Positions 45,148 to 58,019 are shown, counted from the stretch's first letter. The stretch: DNA of 64,000 nucleotides from Typhlomys cinereus (GCA_023101885.1 JALPQD010000917.1:45874-109873); one strand, 5' to 3'. Made by a program: numbers and translations. Notes: generated by a model from the letters alone, not told the origin.

Positions 45148-46230
45148 TTCCAAACCCACTTAATGATATATTTAAAGGTAAATATTAGAAATATCCACTG
45201 CAATGAAAATGGAATATAAACAGGAGGGAAGGAGAATGAGGACCTTAAAAGAGAGAAGATAGGGGATTATGCTTTAACAGAGAAATTAGGCCACATGTGT
45301 TGCATGTAATAAAACGTGGTTCAGTTCACTCTCACTTCCATTCCTGGTCACTTGGGAGTGAACAGGTTGGATCTCCCCAATCAGGAAAGATATAGGGACC
45401 TGTAGTTAGATGGTAACCAACTGGCAAATGGGAGACTGACCCCTCTCACTGCTGTTTCCTACTCCCATTCTTCCATCTACATTTGAGTCTTTTCATATAT
45501 TGAGATATTTGTTTAAACAGTCTTTTATCTTTGGTTAGGAGGTGACCTTCAATACCAATCAGGATGCAGTCTAGGGCAGTGAAGGAACAGCAAAACTGAA
45601 AATAATAACAAGACATAATTTAGAACACCAAAGGCCCTAAATGTGACCTGGAACCAGACCGGCCTAATTCCTCTCCATCATAAAGCTCTGGGAACCTTGA
45701 GGATGAAGGGGCGGCAAGATTGAAAGAGCCTAAAGATAGGGAGGACCAATGCTATGGAAGATACTCCACCCAAGTCATGACTGCAGTAGGCAGGATATAT
45801 GTCACTGGACTATGCTTGACCTGCACAATGGGTGACATGTTAAAACACCAAAGTGCAGCATAGATCACAGGGAAGAAGTCTTCGAGCAGTAGGATCCTTA
45901 GAGGCAAGGGGTTAAACAATCATTGTAGAGTTCCCATGCTAGTGGGAAATCCAAGAAGGCACACAGGGCTATGCCACAGAGCCCTGAACACTCACTGTTG
46001 TAAGATTCAGAGGGAGGTTCAGCACCCTCATAATCAGATACTCCAGGGAATGGGAGGGAGGAAGAAAGAGTGACTTGTAAATGGGAAGCAAGGAAGGAGT
46101 GAGAGGGAATGGGGGAAGTGGAACATAGTGCAATGGGGGACAATGGGAATGGGTGAGGGAGGGAGGGGAGCAGGGATATCTATTCAGCTTATATGATTAG
46201 GCAAAGAATTTGTGTAATTAAAAAAGAATA
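45148..46230 (+). mobile_element. L1-F 3' UTR
   Basis: L1 3' UTR, about 1.08 kb, more diverged than the others. The G-rich tract lies at 46040-46170 and the A-rich end at about 46215-46228. A tract near 46260-46295 (TA/CA repeats) lies just outside. Confidence 0.82.
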
Positions 46231-46649
46231 TGAATTTAACACTTATCTAGATTAACTTTAACCTTCATATATATACACATGTATGTATATGGTGTTTGTG
46301 AGGATTTTTAAGTTAATATGTTACCAATAGTTCCAATAGAAGTTTGAAAAAAAAAAGCTAGAGAAAGAGAGCTAGTTAAGGTCCCTGTAGACAGAGAAAA
46401 CCTACCTTGAGAACAGAGGTGACTGCTCTTCCCACCCATGAATTTTCTTCTGTACTGTGGTGAATCTCTGATTGTAAATATGTGGACACTACCTGAATAT
46501 GAGGAATGGCAATATCCTTCCTGTCATGAGCCTTTCCATCTCGGCACATAGTTTTATTAACACTTTTAGGCTCCCTTATTTTCCCTTTTCTGAGAAATTG
46601 ATATATATATCTGTATATCTGTAACATACTTTAAATAAAATTCATCAGA
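46231..46649. other. Unrecognised segment between L1-F and L1-H
   Basis: About 420 bases with TA/CA microsatellite-like text (46268-46292) and an AT repeat near 46602. No coding feature or RNA gene recognised. Confidence 0.5.
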
Positions 46650-48563
46650 TCACAGGTGAAGCACGGGCCATCACCATCAGCCCCTTTGCACTTTTTGCCT
46701 ACCTACCCAGGATGCTTGTGGTCACCCTGCTTCTCAGGTAAATCCCAACAGGCCCCAGGTCACCCGCTCATCCCAGCTCCTCCCACCAGCGAGCCAAAGC
46801 AGTGCCCAGCCTGCTCCGGGTTAGGTAGGGCCACTAGGTCACACCCCAGGTCCCAGGTGAAGTGTCCAGTCATCAGCACCTCTGCCCTTTCGGCCAGCCC
46901 AGGATGCTTATGGCTCAGAGAGGACACACTGCTCCTCATAATTTAACAGAGCCCAAATGAAGCTCTAGGGGACAAAGACCATACATCTGAAATCCTATAG
47001 AATCATCCTATCACATGGGAGAAATTATTCACATCCAGACCAAGAATAAGTAAGCCCCTTTTTACTATCCTTTTCTATCAATTACTAATCACTGTTTATT
47101 AACTTTTCCATATAGCCACCCCCAAAACACATACAACTTCAGGGATTCACATATCACCCTCACATATCATCAAAGTACTAAATCATAAAAGTGCATTTCC
47201 ATACTAATATTCACCCCCTGTCCACTAAACATGACTTAATTGATATACTACCAGTCTAATAGCCCCATCTAGGAAATAACAATAACAACAGAAAAACGTA
47301 CCCAACTCCAAGGCAAACACTAGTAATAACTGCCCGAGATTAGTAATACCAACTAATTGAGTTCAGTCAAAAACACACAGAAAATGAAAGGTCTTAAGAC
47401 ACAAAACAGCAATGCCCAAGTCAAAGTGCAGATCCATGAGAAACAAACCCCAAGAAAACAAAACTGCCACCAAAAGAACTAACCCAACTATGATAGATTC
47501 CAACCAGAACAAACTCACAGAAAATAGCCAGGAAAGTCAGGCCCAAGATAATGATTTTCAAAGCATGATCATTACCATGATCAATACTATGAAAGAGGAA
47601 ATCCAGGAGTAGTTAAATAACCGCATCAACCACTTTGAACAGTAACACAACAGACACTTGGAGGAGTTAAGAAAAACAGTTCAAGAAAGAAAAATAAGCA
47701 AAGAACAGCTAAAAAAATCTCAAGCAGCATTTAAAACAGAACTAAAAGACAAGTTATCTTCAACCCAGAACTCAACAGAGAGTCTTATCAGCAGAACTAA
47801 TGAAGCAGAAAATAGAACATCAGATATTGAAGATAAAATGGAAGAACTAACCAGCTTGTTAACAACTTGGAAGAGCTTGTTAAAGCCAAAAAGATACTTG
47901 AGTGGAATATTCAAGAGTTATGGAAAACCTTAGAGAAGCCTAACATGTGCATTAGTGGTATACCAGAAGAAAAATCCCAAAATAACACACCTGAGGAAAA
48001 ATTTCAAATTATCATAAAGGAGAACTTTCTACAGCTAAAGGAAGAGAGGCCCATCCAAATAGAAGAGGCATTCCGCACTCCAAATAGAGATGAACAAAAT
48101 AGAAACTCGCCACAGCAAACAATAGTCAAAGTAGTCCACATAGAAGACAAAGAAAATGTGTTGAAAGTTTCAACGGAAAAAAACAAGTCACTTTTAAAGG
48201 TAAATCTATTAAAATAACAAATGATTTTTCAATGGAAACAGTAAAAGCAAGAAGAGCTTGGAGAGACATACTTCAAGTATTGAATTAGCAAAAAGGTCAC
48301 CCCAGGCTGATATACTCGGCAAAGCTATCCGTCATGATCAAGGGAGAAAGAAAAGTTTTCCAGCATAAGGACAACTTGAATGCTTAAATGTCTGCCAAAC
48401 CAGGCCTTGCACAAATGTTAGAAAAGATACTCAGGCTTGAGGAAAAGAACAAGCCTATCTAGGAACACAGAAGTGAAGTATAATACCACCCAAACCTACA
48501 CGCCAAATAATACACTTATGAAAGCCACTAACACAAAAGTGTCAGAAATTAAAAGTAATTTCT
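46650..48563 (+). mobile_element. L1-H, 5' UTR and ORF1 (near full-length element)
   Basis: 46650-46915 is the GC-rich promoter monomer, 46916-47411 AT-rich 5' UTR. ORF1 starts at 47412 (MPKSKCRSMRNKPQENK). A coiled-coil-like N-terminal half (ENRTSDIEDKMEELTS) is followed by the RNA-recognition and C-terminal domains, open at 47867-48217 (EELWKTLEKPNMCISGIPEE-like text). Stops at about 47610 and 47646 and a frame change at about 47870 break it. The ORF1 end is near 48480. Confidence 0.88.
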
Positions 48564-48862
48564 TCGGGCTGGAGAGGTGGCTCAGGGGTTAAGCCTCCGC
48601 TTTGCAGGTGGAAGGTGCTGAGTTCGGATCCCAGATCCCACGTATAGATGCCAGGCGGAAGCGGGGGCGGCCTGCGCTTCTGGTCCTGGTAGGACGGAGC
48701 CTGTGAATCCCGGGGCAGAAGGAGATGGAGGCGTCCATGGTGGTTCGCAAATTCGTCCGTGGTTCTACACATACACAGACACACACACACACACAGACAC
48801 ACATACGCGCGCGTGCACATAAACACGCACATGCACACAGTTGAATAAATAATAATAATAAA
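48564..48862 (+). mobile_element. B2-like SINE, full length, inserted between ORF1 and ORF2 of L1-H
   Basis: Same SINE as at 4872, about 299 bp, with intact head (gggctggagaggtggctcag), a B-box-like gagttcggatcc, and a CA-rich plus ataataataa tail. The duplicated target aaaagtaatttct lies at 48551-48563 and 48863-48875. Confidence 0.88.
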
Positions 48863-48863
48863 A

Positions 48864-51254
48864 AAAGTAATTTCTCCATTATAACACTAAATGTCAATGT
48901 AATTAACTCAGCAATTAAAGACACAAATTACAAACATGGATTAGCAATCACAACACATCCATCAGCTGCCTACAGGAAACAAATCTCACCACAAAAGACT
49001 GGCACATTCTAAAAGTAAAAGACAAGTTAAAAATTCTTTAAGCTTATGGAACCAGGAAACAGGTAGGGGTAGCTATTATGCTATCTGACAAAGTGGACTT
49101 CAATCAAAAAAAATCAAAAAAGACACAGACGCATACTACATTTTAGTCACAGGTACAATTCATCAGTAAGACTTCACAATACTGAACATATATCCATCTA
49201 ACATGGGCTCTTCCACATTCATTAAGCTAGCGTTACAATGTCTAAAGCAAGAAATCCAAAATGATAATACTCTGAATTTCAATACTGCTCTCTCAACGTG
49301 GATTAGATCAAAAGGTCAAAAAATTATCAGAGATACTTTGGAACTTAATCAACCCTTACTGAAATGGATTGGACAGATCTGTGTCAAACTTTCCATCCAC
49401 ACACCAAAGAATACACATTTTTCTCAGCATCCCTCAGAAGTTTCTCCAAAATAGACCATATGTAGGGCCACAACACAAATCTCCACATACATAGGAAAGT
49501 TGAAATTCTAGCCTGTACACTATAAGACCACCATGATCTAAAGCTTGGCATCCACAACACAACAAACAAAAGAAAATACACTAACACTTGGAAACTGAAC
49601 ACTATGATGGTGAATGAGAATTGAGTTCAGGAAGAAATCATTAAGAAAATTCAAATTTCCTAGAAGCAAATGATAATGATAATACAACATATCAAAATCT
49701 CTGGGATACAATGAAAGCCATCCTAAGAGATAAATTTGTAGCTATAAATGCCTATATCAAAAAATAGAAACATCACAAATAAATAACTTAACAATGCTGC
49801 TTAAAACTTTCGAGACACAAGATCAATCCAATCCCCAAAGCAGTAAAAAGCAGGAGATTAACAAAATTAGGGGAGAAGTATCTGAAATTGACATAAAGAA
49901 AAGAATAAAATGAATCAGTCAGTTAAAAAGCTGGTGTGTGGAAAAAAATAAATGAGATTGATACAATTCTGGTTAAATTAACCAAAATCAAGAGAGAGAG
50001 AAAACCCAAATTAACAAAATTAGAAATGAAAATGAAATTATCACAACTGATACCCAAGAAATTCAAAGAATTTAAGGTTTTACTTCAAAAGCTTATACTT
50101 GGAGAAATTAGATAACATAAGGAAATGGTAGAATTCCTAAGTCAACACAAGTTACCTAAATTGAATCAGGGAGTTTTGAATTATTTAAATAGCCATATAA
50201 TGTATGAGGAAATCAACAAAGTAATTTGAATGTTCACACCAAAAATGTTCTGGACAAGATGGATTCAGCACAGAATTCTACAAGACGTTTAAGGGAAAAC
50301 TAACACCAATACTCCTTAAACTGTTCCATCAAGGTGCGAAGGAAAGAACACTGTCAAATTCTTTCTATGAAGCTAATATCATCCTATTCCCAAGATCTAA
50401 TAATGATACATTTAAAAAACAAAAGTATAGACCTATCTTTTGGATGAACACAGATTCAAAAATTCTCAACAAAATATTAGCAAGTCAGATTCAAAAATAT
50501 ATCAAAAAGATCACTCACTGTGATCCAGTCGCCTTTAATGCAGTCACACAAGGTTGGTTCAACATACACAAATCATTAATGTAATCCATCATATAAAACA
50601 ATCCAAAGTCCAAGACCACATGATATTCTGGATAGATGCAGAAAAAGCTTTTGACAAGATCCAACAGCCCTTTATGATCAAAACCCTAGAGACAGTTGGA
50701 ATGGAAGGAACCTTTATCAATACAATAAAAGCTATATACAACAAGCCAGGATTATACTCAATAGGGAAAAACTTGAAGTATTCCTTCTTCGATCAGGAAC
50801 TAGACAAAACTGTCAACCCTCACTAGTCTACTCAATACTGTACTTGAAGTCTAAGCTGGAGTGATAAGACAAGAGAGGAAGATATAATTGTCAAATTATC
50901 TCTATTCGCAGATGCCATTATCATATAATTGAGTGATCCTAAAAACTCCACCAGGAAACTCCTGGAACTAATACAGAAGTTCAGCAGGGTGGCAGGTTAC
51001 AAGATAAACATACAAAAATCAGTGGCCTTCCTTATACCAAGGATGAAAGAAGTGAAGAAGCCCTAAGAGAAAAAATCCCATTTACTATAGCCCCTAAAAA
51101 TTGAAATACCTTGGTTTAAACCTAACCAAGGAAGTGAGAGACCTTTACAATGAAAACTTTAAAATCCTAAAGAAAGAAATTACAGAAGACACCAGAAGGT
51201 TGAAAGACTCCCATGATCCTGGATCAGCAGAATCAACATCATAAAAATGACCAG
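48864..51254 (+). mobile_element. L1-H ORF2, endonuclease and RT
   Basis: ORF2 from its start (about 48870) through endonuclease and RT. 50554-50826 is open and covers the RT middle ([20 protein letters not shown]). The catalytic motif reads FADA at about 50906-50917. Many stops. It is interrupted at about 51255 by an L1 3' end. Confidence 0.85.
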
Positions 51255-52001
51255 CCTGCTATTTGCAGGATGGTTACCATCAATCTGCCAGATTGGAGAC
51301 TGACCCCCCTCGCCACAGTCTCCAACTCTTATTACATCTACCTTTCAATCTATTCTTATAGTAAGACTGTATTTTAAAAGCCTTTTATCTCTGGCTAGAA
51401 GGTTACATCCAATACCCAGCAGGAAGGAGGAGAAGGCGATGCAGGGACAGCAAAACTAGAAAAAAAACAACAAACCATAATTCAGAACATCAGAGACCCT
51501 ACATTAATCACCTGGAACCAGGCCAGCCTAATCTCTCCCATCCTAAAGCTCAGGGAAATTTGTGGAAAAAGGGTGGTAAGATTGTAAGAGCCTAATGATG
51601 GGGAAGAGCAAAGATATACTAGATATCGCACACAAGTTAGGGCCAAAGTCTATCATGGATCACAGGCACTAGGACCCTTAGAGGCAAGGGATTATCAGCC
51701 ACAAGAGTGTTCCTATACTAAAGGGGAACACAAGAAAGGGCTCTAGGCAATGCTACTGAGTCCTTACACTTCATCAGAGAGGAGGACCCAGAGGGAAGTT
51801 TGGCATTCACACTAAAGGATGCTCCATGGATGGGGGTGGAGGGAGTATTGGGTGAAAAGAGGGGGGAAAGGAAGCAGAAAAGGGGATAGGAAGCAAGGGA
51901 ATGAGGGAAGGGGTTGAGGGAGGGAGAGGAATGGGGTACCTATTAAGTTTGTATGAGTGGAAGAAATAAAAACAAACAAAAACAAAAAAAGAAAATTGAA
52001 A
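51255..52001 (+). mobile_element. 5'-truncated L1 3' UTR inserted in L1-H
   Basis: About 745 bases of L1 3' UTR in sense with a G-rich tract (51825-51945) and a tail of aaacaaacaaaaac type. The words aaaatgaccag and aaaagaccag on the two sides suggest a diverged target duplication. Removing the block restores continuous ORF2 text. Confidence 0.83.
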
Positions 52002-53384
52002 AAAAGACCAGTCTACCAAAAGCAATATACAGATTCAACATTATACCAATATAAATCCCCAAGCAATTATGTAAAAAAACTGACCACACAATCTCAAAAT
52101 TCATATGGAAGCACAAAACACCCAGGATATCAAAAACAATCCTGAGTAACAAAAACACTGCTGGAAGTTATCAACATACCAAACCTTCATCTAAACTACC
52201 AAATCCATAGTAATAAATATAGCCTGGTACTGGTTCGAAAATAGACATGTAGATCAATGGATAAGGATTGAAGACCCAGATATAAGCCCACACAATTACA
52301 GCCATTTGATCTTTGACAAAGGGGCCCAAAAAATCCAATGGAAAAAGAACAGCATCTTCAACACATTGTGCTGGCAAACCTGAATGTCCACATGCAGGAG
52401 ATAAAACTGGACTCATCCTTGTCATCATGCTTAAAAATTGATCCCCAATGGATCAACATTCTCAATATTAGGCTAGATTCTAGTCCTAGTTGAAATAGTA
52501 GGGAACTCCCCGAGATGATTATGCTAGGCCGACACTTTCTAAACAGAAATCCAATAGCACAGTCACTAGAACCAACACACAACAAATGGGATCCTGTTAA
52601 ATTAAAGAGCTTCTGTTCAGATAAGAGATTTTAAATCGAACAAAAAGGCAACCCACAGAATGGGAGAAAATCTTCACTAACCACATATCTGATAGAGCTG
52701 TACTATCCAGAGTGCCCAAAGAACTTAGAAAATTAAACACCTAGGAGATAAATGGTGCAAGTAAAAAATGGGCCTGCGAACTCTTAAGAAAATTTTCCAG
52801 GGACAAAATTGGAATATCTAACAAATATCTTAAGGAATGCTCCACCATCCTTAGCCATCAGAGAAATACAAATCAAAACTTACCTCAGATATCATCTCAC
52901 CCCAGTCAGGATGGCCAAAATTCACAATATAAACAATACCAAATGCTGGAGAAGATGTGGAGAGAAGGAAACTTTCATACATTGCTGTTGGGAATGCAGG
53001 CTTATACAACCATTCTGGCGATCAGTCTGGTAATTTTTTAACAAGTTAAAGATTGAAATGCCATATGACCCTGCTTTTTTTCTACTTTTCAGAATAATTC
53101 CCCAGAAAGCGAAAATTCACTTGAATGGCACAAGCACAACCATGTTCATAGTAGCACTATTTACAACAACAAAGTCATGGAATATACCCAAATGCCCAAC
53201 AGTTGATGAGTGGATAAGGAAAATGTGGTCCATTTGTATAATGGAATACTACTCAGCCATCAAAAAAGATGAATTAATGTAATTTCCCAGAAAGTGAAGG
53301 GAATTAGAAAAAATTATGTTGAGTCAATTCTCCAAAACACAGAAAATTAAATACTGTGTGTACTGCATAATAGGTGGATCTTAG
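52002..53384 (+). mobile_element. L1-H ORF2, C-terminal part
   Basis: Rest of ORF2 to the TAG at 53382-53384. 52809-53033 and 53058-53282 are open and give typical L1 C-terminal text (KCWRRCGEKETFIHCCWECR and MEYYSAIKKDELM). Frame changes in between. Confidence 0.85.
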
Positions 53385-54368
53385 TATCAACGTAATGATA
53401 TGTTCAGAGATAAATCTCTATAATATCTACAGTAATTGCAATGATTTAAACAGTAGAGAAGGGGAAGGGTGCCCCCACAGAAATAAGGATAGAAGGAATT
53501 ATGCTTCAATAGAGAAAATAGGTCACCATCAATATTGCAAGTAAGCAGGGAGACATCTGATGAAGCTAACTCTCAATTTCCTTCCTTGTCACTTGCTACT
53601 GAGGAGGTTTGATCTCCACCAATCACGGAGGGAATAGGGACTGGCAGATAGATGGTAACTATCATGCAAATGGGCCACTCATCCCCCCTCACTGAATCTC
53701 CTCTTATAGGAAGATCTTCATTTAAACTGCCTTTTATGTTTGGTTAGGAGGCAATACCAATCAGGATGGAGCTAAGTGTGGTGCAGGAACAGCAAAACTG
53801 AAAACAACAACAATCCATAATTCAGAACACCAAAGACCTTACATTAATCACCTGGAACCAGACCAGCCAAATCTCTCCCTATCCTAAAGCTCAGGGAAAC
53901 TTGTGAAAGAGGGGGCAGCAAGATTTTAAGTGCCTAAAGATGGGGAGGACGAATAATATGCAAGTTACTCCACACAAGTTAGGGCAGCAATTGCCATAAT
54001 CGGACTTTGCATGAGATGCACAATGATTGACATGTCAATAACCCCCACGGTCTATCATGGTCTATAGGATCCTTAGAGGCAAGGGATTAATAGTCTTAAT
54101 AGTGTTCGAAATACTAAAAGAGCCCAAGGAGGGCTCTGGCAATGCCAGAGAGAAGTTTGGCATTCACACAAAAGATGTTCCAAGGTATGGATGAGGAAGG
54201 GGGAGGCACTGGGAGAAAGGGAGGGAGGGGGGTGAAAGAAAGGGAAAATGGGTGGTATGGTGCAAGGGTGACTGGGGTAGTGTGGAGGGAGGTAGATGAC
54301 TGGGGTACCTATTGAGCTTGTATGATTGGGGAAAGTAAATAAATACATAAATTTATTTATTTTTTAAA
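53385..54368 (+). mobile_element. L1-H 3' UTR
   Basis: L1 3' UTR, about 980 bases, with G-rich tract at 54185-54300 and an A/T-rich tail near 54335-54368. Confidence 0.84.
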
Positions 54369-55016
54369 AAAGAATATGTTATAATAGGTATCAAAATCAT
54401 TTAACCTGTGTGCCTAGAAGGTTAAATTACAATAAAATGAGTATGAACACAGCATTAAATGCAGAGAATCACTTCAGAGCCAAATGTAGAAAATAAGTGG
54501 CTAGACTCCATAAACTAGATGCTGTCATGTCTCTCTATCCCTATGCTTGGGGGAAATGTGAAAGAGAAGGTGGTAGAAAAGTCAAGGATGCAAAGTAGGT
54601 AGAGGTACTGTTAATTAGTATCTCCAGGACCTGATAGGGTTATTCCACAAGTGAACTCACTGCACTGTATCTTCTTCCATAATACATGCACCAGAGTTAG
54701 CCTGAACACATTTCACCATGGAAGAGGGAAGGCCTCGTGAGGTCAGAGACTTTGGAGGATTAGTGGTATGTCAGGGGAATGGGAGCAGTTTTCCTGAATG
54801 GCACATCCACTGATATATCATCAATGCTCCAGCAAGTCCTTAGGCAAATAAGAGCATAGGCAACACAGATGAAGCTCAGGGCAAGCAGGACTCTATTTTG
54901 GAAGAAGGTTTACATCGAAAAAGTATGGGGGGATATGAAATCATAGTAAAGAGTGAAACTGACATCAATCCAATTTATTTATGTGTGGAACTTTCAAACA
55001 ATAAAATAAAAAAGAA
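54369..55016 (+). mobile_element. Probable older rodent L1 3' UTR
   Basis: Sequence unlike the dominant L1 here but ending in ggaactttcaaacaataaaa and an A-rich run (55000-55015), the ending style of older rodent L1 (Lx-like) 3' UTRs. No coding. Family assignment tentative. Confidence 0.4.
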
Positions 55017-55084
55017 TCCACCCAGCAATCTTTAAAATTGCCTATTGCTAAAATTCATGACTAAGAAGGAAATGAATTTTGATT

Positions 55085-55578
55085 GTATATTACCAATCAC
55101 ATAGAACTAGGCCAGCCTAATCTCTCCCCATCCTGGAGCTCAGGGACATTGCGGAAGAGGGGGCGGTAAGATTGTAAGAGCAAAAGGATGGGAGGAGCAA
55201 CGATTTGCAAGATTCTCAACAATAGTTGGGGCCAAAGCAATCATAATGGGACTTTGCATGCCCTGCGCAATGTCCAGCGCACTGTTGCCCTCATAAAGTC
55301 TAGCATTGTTAAGGGCACCGAGACCCCTGGAGGCAAGGGATTGACAGCCATAGTAGTGATCTATGCTTAAGGGGAACAAGAGAAAGGGCTTATGGAAATG
55401 CCACTGGGTCCTATATGTCATCGGAGAGGAGGACCCAGTGGAGAGTTAGGCGTACACAATAAAGGACTCTCTGGGAATTGGGGGGGAAGCACTGGGGGAA
55501 GGGGGGGGGAGGAGGGGGGAGGGAGGGAACTGGTAAAAATTTTAAAATGTATAATTAAATTTTAATAAAAAAAGAACA
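55085..55578 (+). mobile_element. L1 3' end, poly-T/aaatt subfamily (plus)
   Basis: 5'-truncated L1 3' UTR of the same subfamily as 28575-29105 and 62521-63500. It contains gacattgcggaagaggg, a G-rich tract (55480-55530) and the ending ttttaaaatgtataattaaa plus A-run. Confidence 0.83.
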
Positions 55579-56100
55579 TAGCAACCTCCTCAGTGCTAAT
55601 GAGGACACTCATGTATGCCAAGCTCAACCCACAGCATGCAGTTCTTTCACATGAGTTCCTGAATTACAATGCAAGGCATCTATGCTGGAGGAAAATAAAT
55701 TATCGGTCAGAGCTTTGGTCGGGTGTCACGCAACATTCAAATGTCCTTGAGCAAATCACCTAATTTCCCTGAGTTTCATATTTTTGATTTGAAAATTGAA
55801 GCCACATTTCCTTTGACTACCATAAATGAGTGACTGAAACTGTAGGACGGCAAGTTCAAGGCCAGCCTGGGCTAGATAGTGGAATCCTGATTTACATAGA
55901 ATAACAGTTCTCTTCCTGAACCTGTTCTCCTGGACATGTGGACGTCTTGCTCACTTTTTCCAGAACAGATGGACCTCACCCTTTTATATAAGGAGGTGAT
56001 TCTTAACGTCCAATGAGCATGGATCATATATTTGGGCAGTGGGGAAGGGAGAGCAGCTGGATTCTTCATTAAAGGAATAGCTTGCTTTTCTCTTTAAAAA
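55579..56100. other. Intergenic sequence with old MIR-like and B1-like traces
   Basis: About 55745-55805 (tccttgagcaaatcacctaa ... ctgagtttcat) resembles the core of a MIR SINE. About 55848-55895 (caaggccagcctgggctag) is a B1/PB1-type fragment. The rest is unrecognised. The B1-type fragment supports a rodent source. No gene seen. Confidence 0.5.
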
Positions 56101-56489
56101 AAAAAAAGAAACATCTGGATAAGCTCAGATTTGCATTTTACTTTGTAGTACATTGTTATTCTTAATGGTTTTACAAATAATTATTGCCATCCCATGATCA
56201 CTCAATATAGCATTGATTTCACAAGTTACAAAAGTTTTGCACCATGAAATGTATTATCACATTTGTGACCCCACTGGCCATTCTTCATGTATTCATTGGA
56301 GATTTATGAGAATATCCACACTTCACTTTTTCATATGCTGACTTCCCTCTTACCTGTTGATAGAACATATACTACCACCTGAATGGTGGAGTTCTGCACC
56401 ATGTGTACATGTCAGATATCACAAATGTGTTAGTCCTGCTGAAAGAAGATAATAAAGATGAAGAACTTCCCCCAAAGACATGGAGTTAC
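56101..56489. other. Intron-side flank of V2R exon, nothing else recognised
   Basis: AT-rich sequence downstream (minus strand) of the V2R penultimate exon. Open reading here is not supported as coding. No repeat recognised. Confidence 0.45.
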
Positions 56490-56612
56490 CTGTTGCATTG
56501 GAAATCTCATTCTCTGGACGGGGGAGCATTCAAAACAGCAGATAGCCTTTCCCTCCAGCTGGAATTTCTTGTAACCAGGCTTGCAAGGCACACTGCACAA
56601 AGAGGAGGGAAT
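56490..56612 (-). pseudogene. V2R vomeronasal receptor, penultimate (cysteine-rich) exon, pseudogene
   Basis: On the minus strand a good acceptor (ttctcttttcttcctcag, AG at 56613-56614) precedes IPSSLCSVPCKPGYKKFQLE, then GKAICCFECSP, the cysteine-rich linker that joins the Venus-flytrap domain to the membrane part in family C receptors. A donor GT (56488-56489) follows aatgcaacag. The exon is 123 bases. A single base is missing after TGCTCCCCC, since the next residues read as the expected PENEISNAT only in the shifted frame. V2R exons of this type are 124 bp in my memory, which agrees with a 1-base loss. Same strand and correct order relative to the last exon at 22417-23200. Confidence 0.85.
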
Positions 56613-56773
56613 CTGAGGAAGAAAAGAGAAGTAGCAACAGATTGGAATTTAACCTCTTCCTTTCATAACCATATTGTCTTAGTGGAAGACCACAGGTGTA
56701 ACCACCCCTCTCTGAGATACCACTAGCAGTGGCTGTCTGGGGGGAAAAGGAACACATGCTTCAGTGGTGCACT

Positions 56774-56850
56774 CATTTTTTTAAATCATTAATTAATTTA
56801 TTATTTCCGCTCATACAAACTTAATAGGTATACCGGTCCTCTCGTCCTCC
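56774..56850 (-). mobile_element. L1 3' tip (minus), very short
   Basis: About 75 bases: T/A-rich start, ttatttccgctcatacaaac, ttaataggtataccgg. Matches the extreme 3' end of the local L1s and is directly followed by SINE-like sequence. Confidence 0.7.
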
Positions 56851-57040
56851 AATCCCACATACAAATGTCAGGTGGAGAGGACAGCCGCCTGCTTTTTGGT
56901 TGCAGAAAATGGAGCCTGGAAACTCCATAGTAAAGGAATAGGAGTCAGCAGCGATTCCCAAAGTCACTCTCAGGCTTTCACAGGCACACACACACTGATG
57001 TGCTGCTCTATGATACACACACACAAATGTGCAAAAAAAC
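56851..57040 (+). mobile_element. Old 5'-truncated SINE fragment
   Basis: Diverged copy of the local B2-like SINE body (cagaaaatggagcctgg; cacacacacactgatg; then cacacacacacaaatgtgc). It lacks the tRNA-like head. Confidence 0.55.
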
Positions 57041-57218
57041 AGTTGATAGATCACCACCATTATAACATTTTCTCACCTTAAAAAAATCCAGCTCTTTAAC
57101 AGTCCCCATCTCTTTTCTCACTTCAGTCTGTAGAAGATGTCTGTAGATTTCTTGTTCCAGACATTTCAGATAAATTGAATTCTGTGTGGTTGGTTTTGCT
57201 TAGGATTTTTTTTTTATT

Positions 57219-57663
57219 TAGGTGTTTCTTTTTTTTTTTTTAACATTTTTTATTATTTCCGCTCATACAAACTTAATAGGTACACCGGTTCCCTCCCTCC
57301 CTTCTCCTCCCCCCCGACCTCTCTGCTCACCCTCCCCTCACCCCTCCCTCCCCAACCCCCAATGCCCCCTTCCCCTAATCCCCGGAGAATCCTTTAATGT
57401 GCATGCCAAACTCTCCTCGGGTCCTCCTTTCCGATGATGTACGGGTCCCAGCGGCATTTCCCTGAACCCTTTCCTTTGTTCCCCTTAAGCATAGGAACAC
57501 TACGGTGGCTGTCAATCCTTACCTCCAAGGATTTGGTGCTTTAGCAAATGCTAGACTTTGTGGGTCAATAGACGTTGGACATTGCGCAGGGCATGCAAAG
57601 TCCAATTATGATTGCTTTGGCCCTAACTTGTGTGGAGTATCTTGCATATAATTGCTCCTCCCA
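57219..57663 (-). mobile_element. L1 3' end (minus)
   Basis: 5'-truncated L1 tip: T-rich start, tattatttccgctcatac, a C/T-rich tract at 57290-57370, then 3' UTR text ending near 57663. No intact duplication identified. Confidence 0.82.
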
Positions 57664-58019
57664 AGGATAAGAAATTATTTTAAAAAGACCTTTCTCATAT
57701 AAAGGCTGAAGGGCTACCGTAATCTACAGATAGAATACCATTATTTAGATAGTATTTAGTTGTCCTGTCTCTTTACCAAATCAATATTAGTTGCTCTCCT
57801 CTAGGACCTGTGACCTCCGCATCCCTGTGTTTTGAATTTGTTGGGATATCATTGGATCCACATATAGCCCAGCAGTGTAGACATTGTCACAATACTAATT
57901 CGTCAGTGTAGGAACAGGATAGATGTTTGTGTCAGGAAAGAAAGTCCTCCAGAGGGCCTGTCTTTCTGGAATAAATTCACACACTATATTCAAAATCAAG
58001 ATGAATTTCCCATCAAAGG
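57664..58019. other. Unrecognised intergenic segment
   Basis: About 355 bases with no feature I can support. It lies upstream of the V2R exon on the minus strand, but I see no further V2R exon in it. Confidence 0.45.

Noticed and set aside
56403..56726. 107-codon plus-strand open frame near 56.5 kb
   Set aside because: It is opposite the V2R exon. The minus strand has splice sites and the cysteine-rich V2R text.
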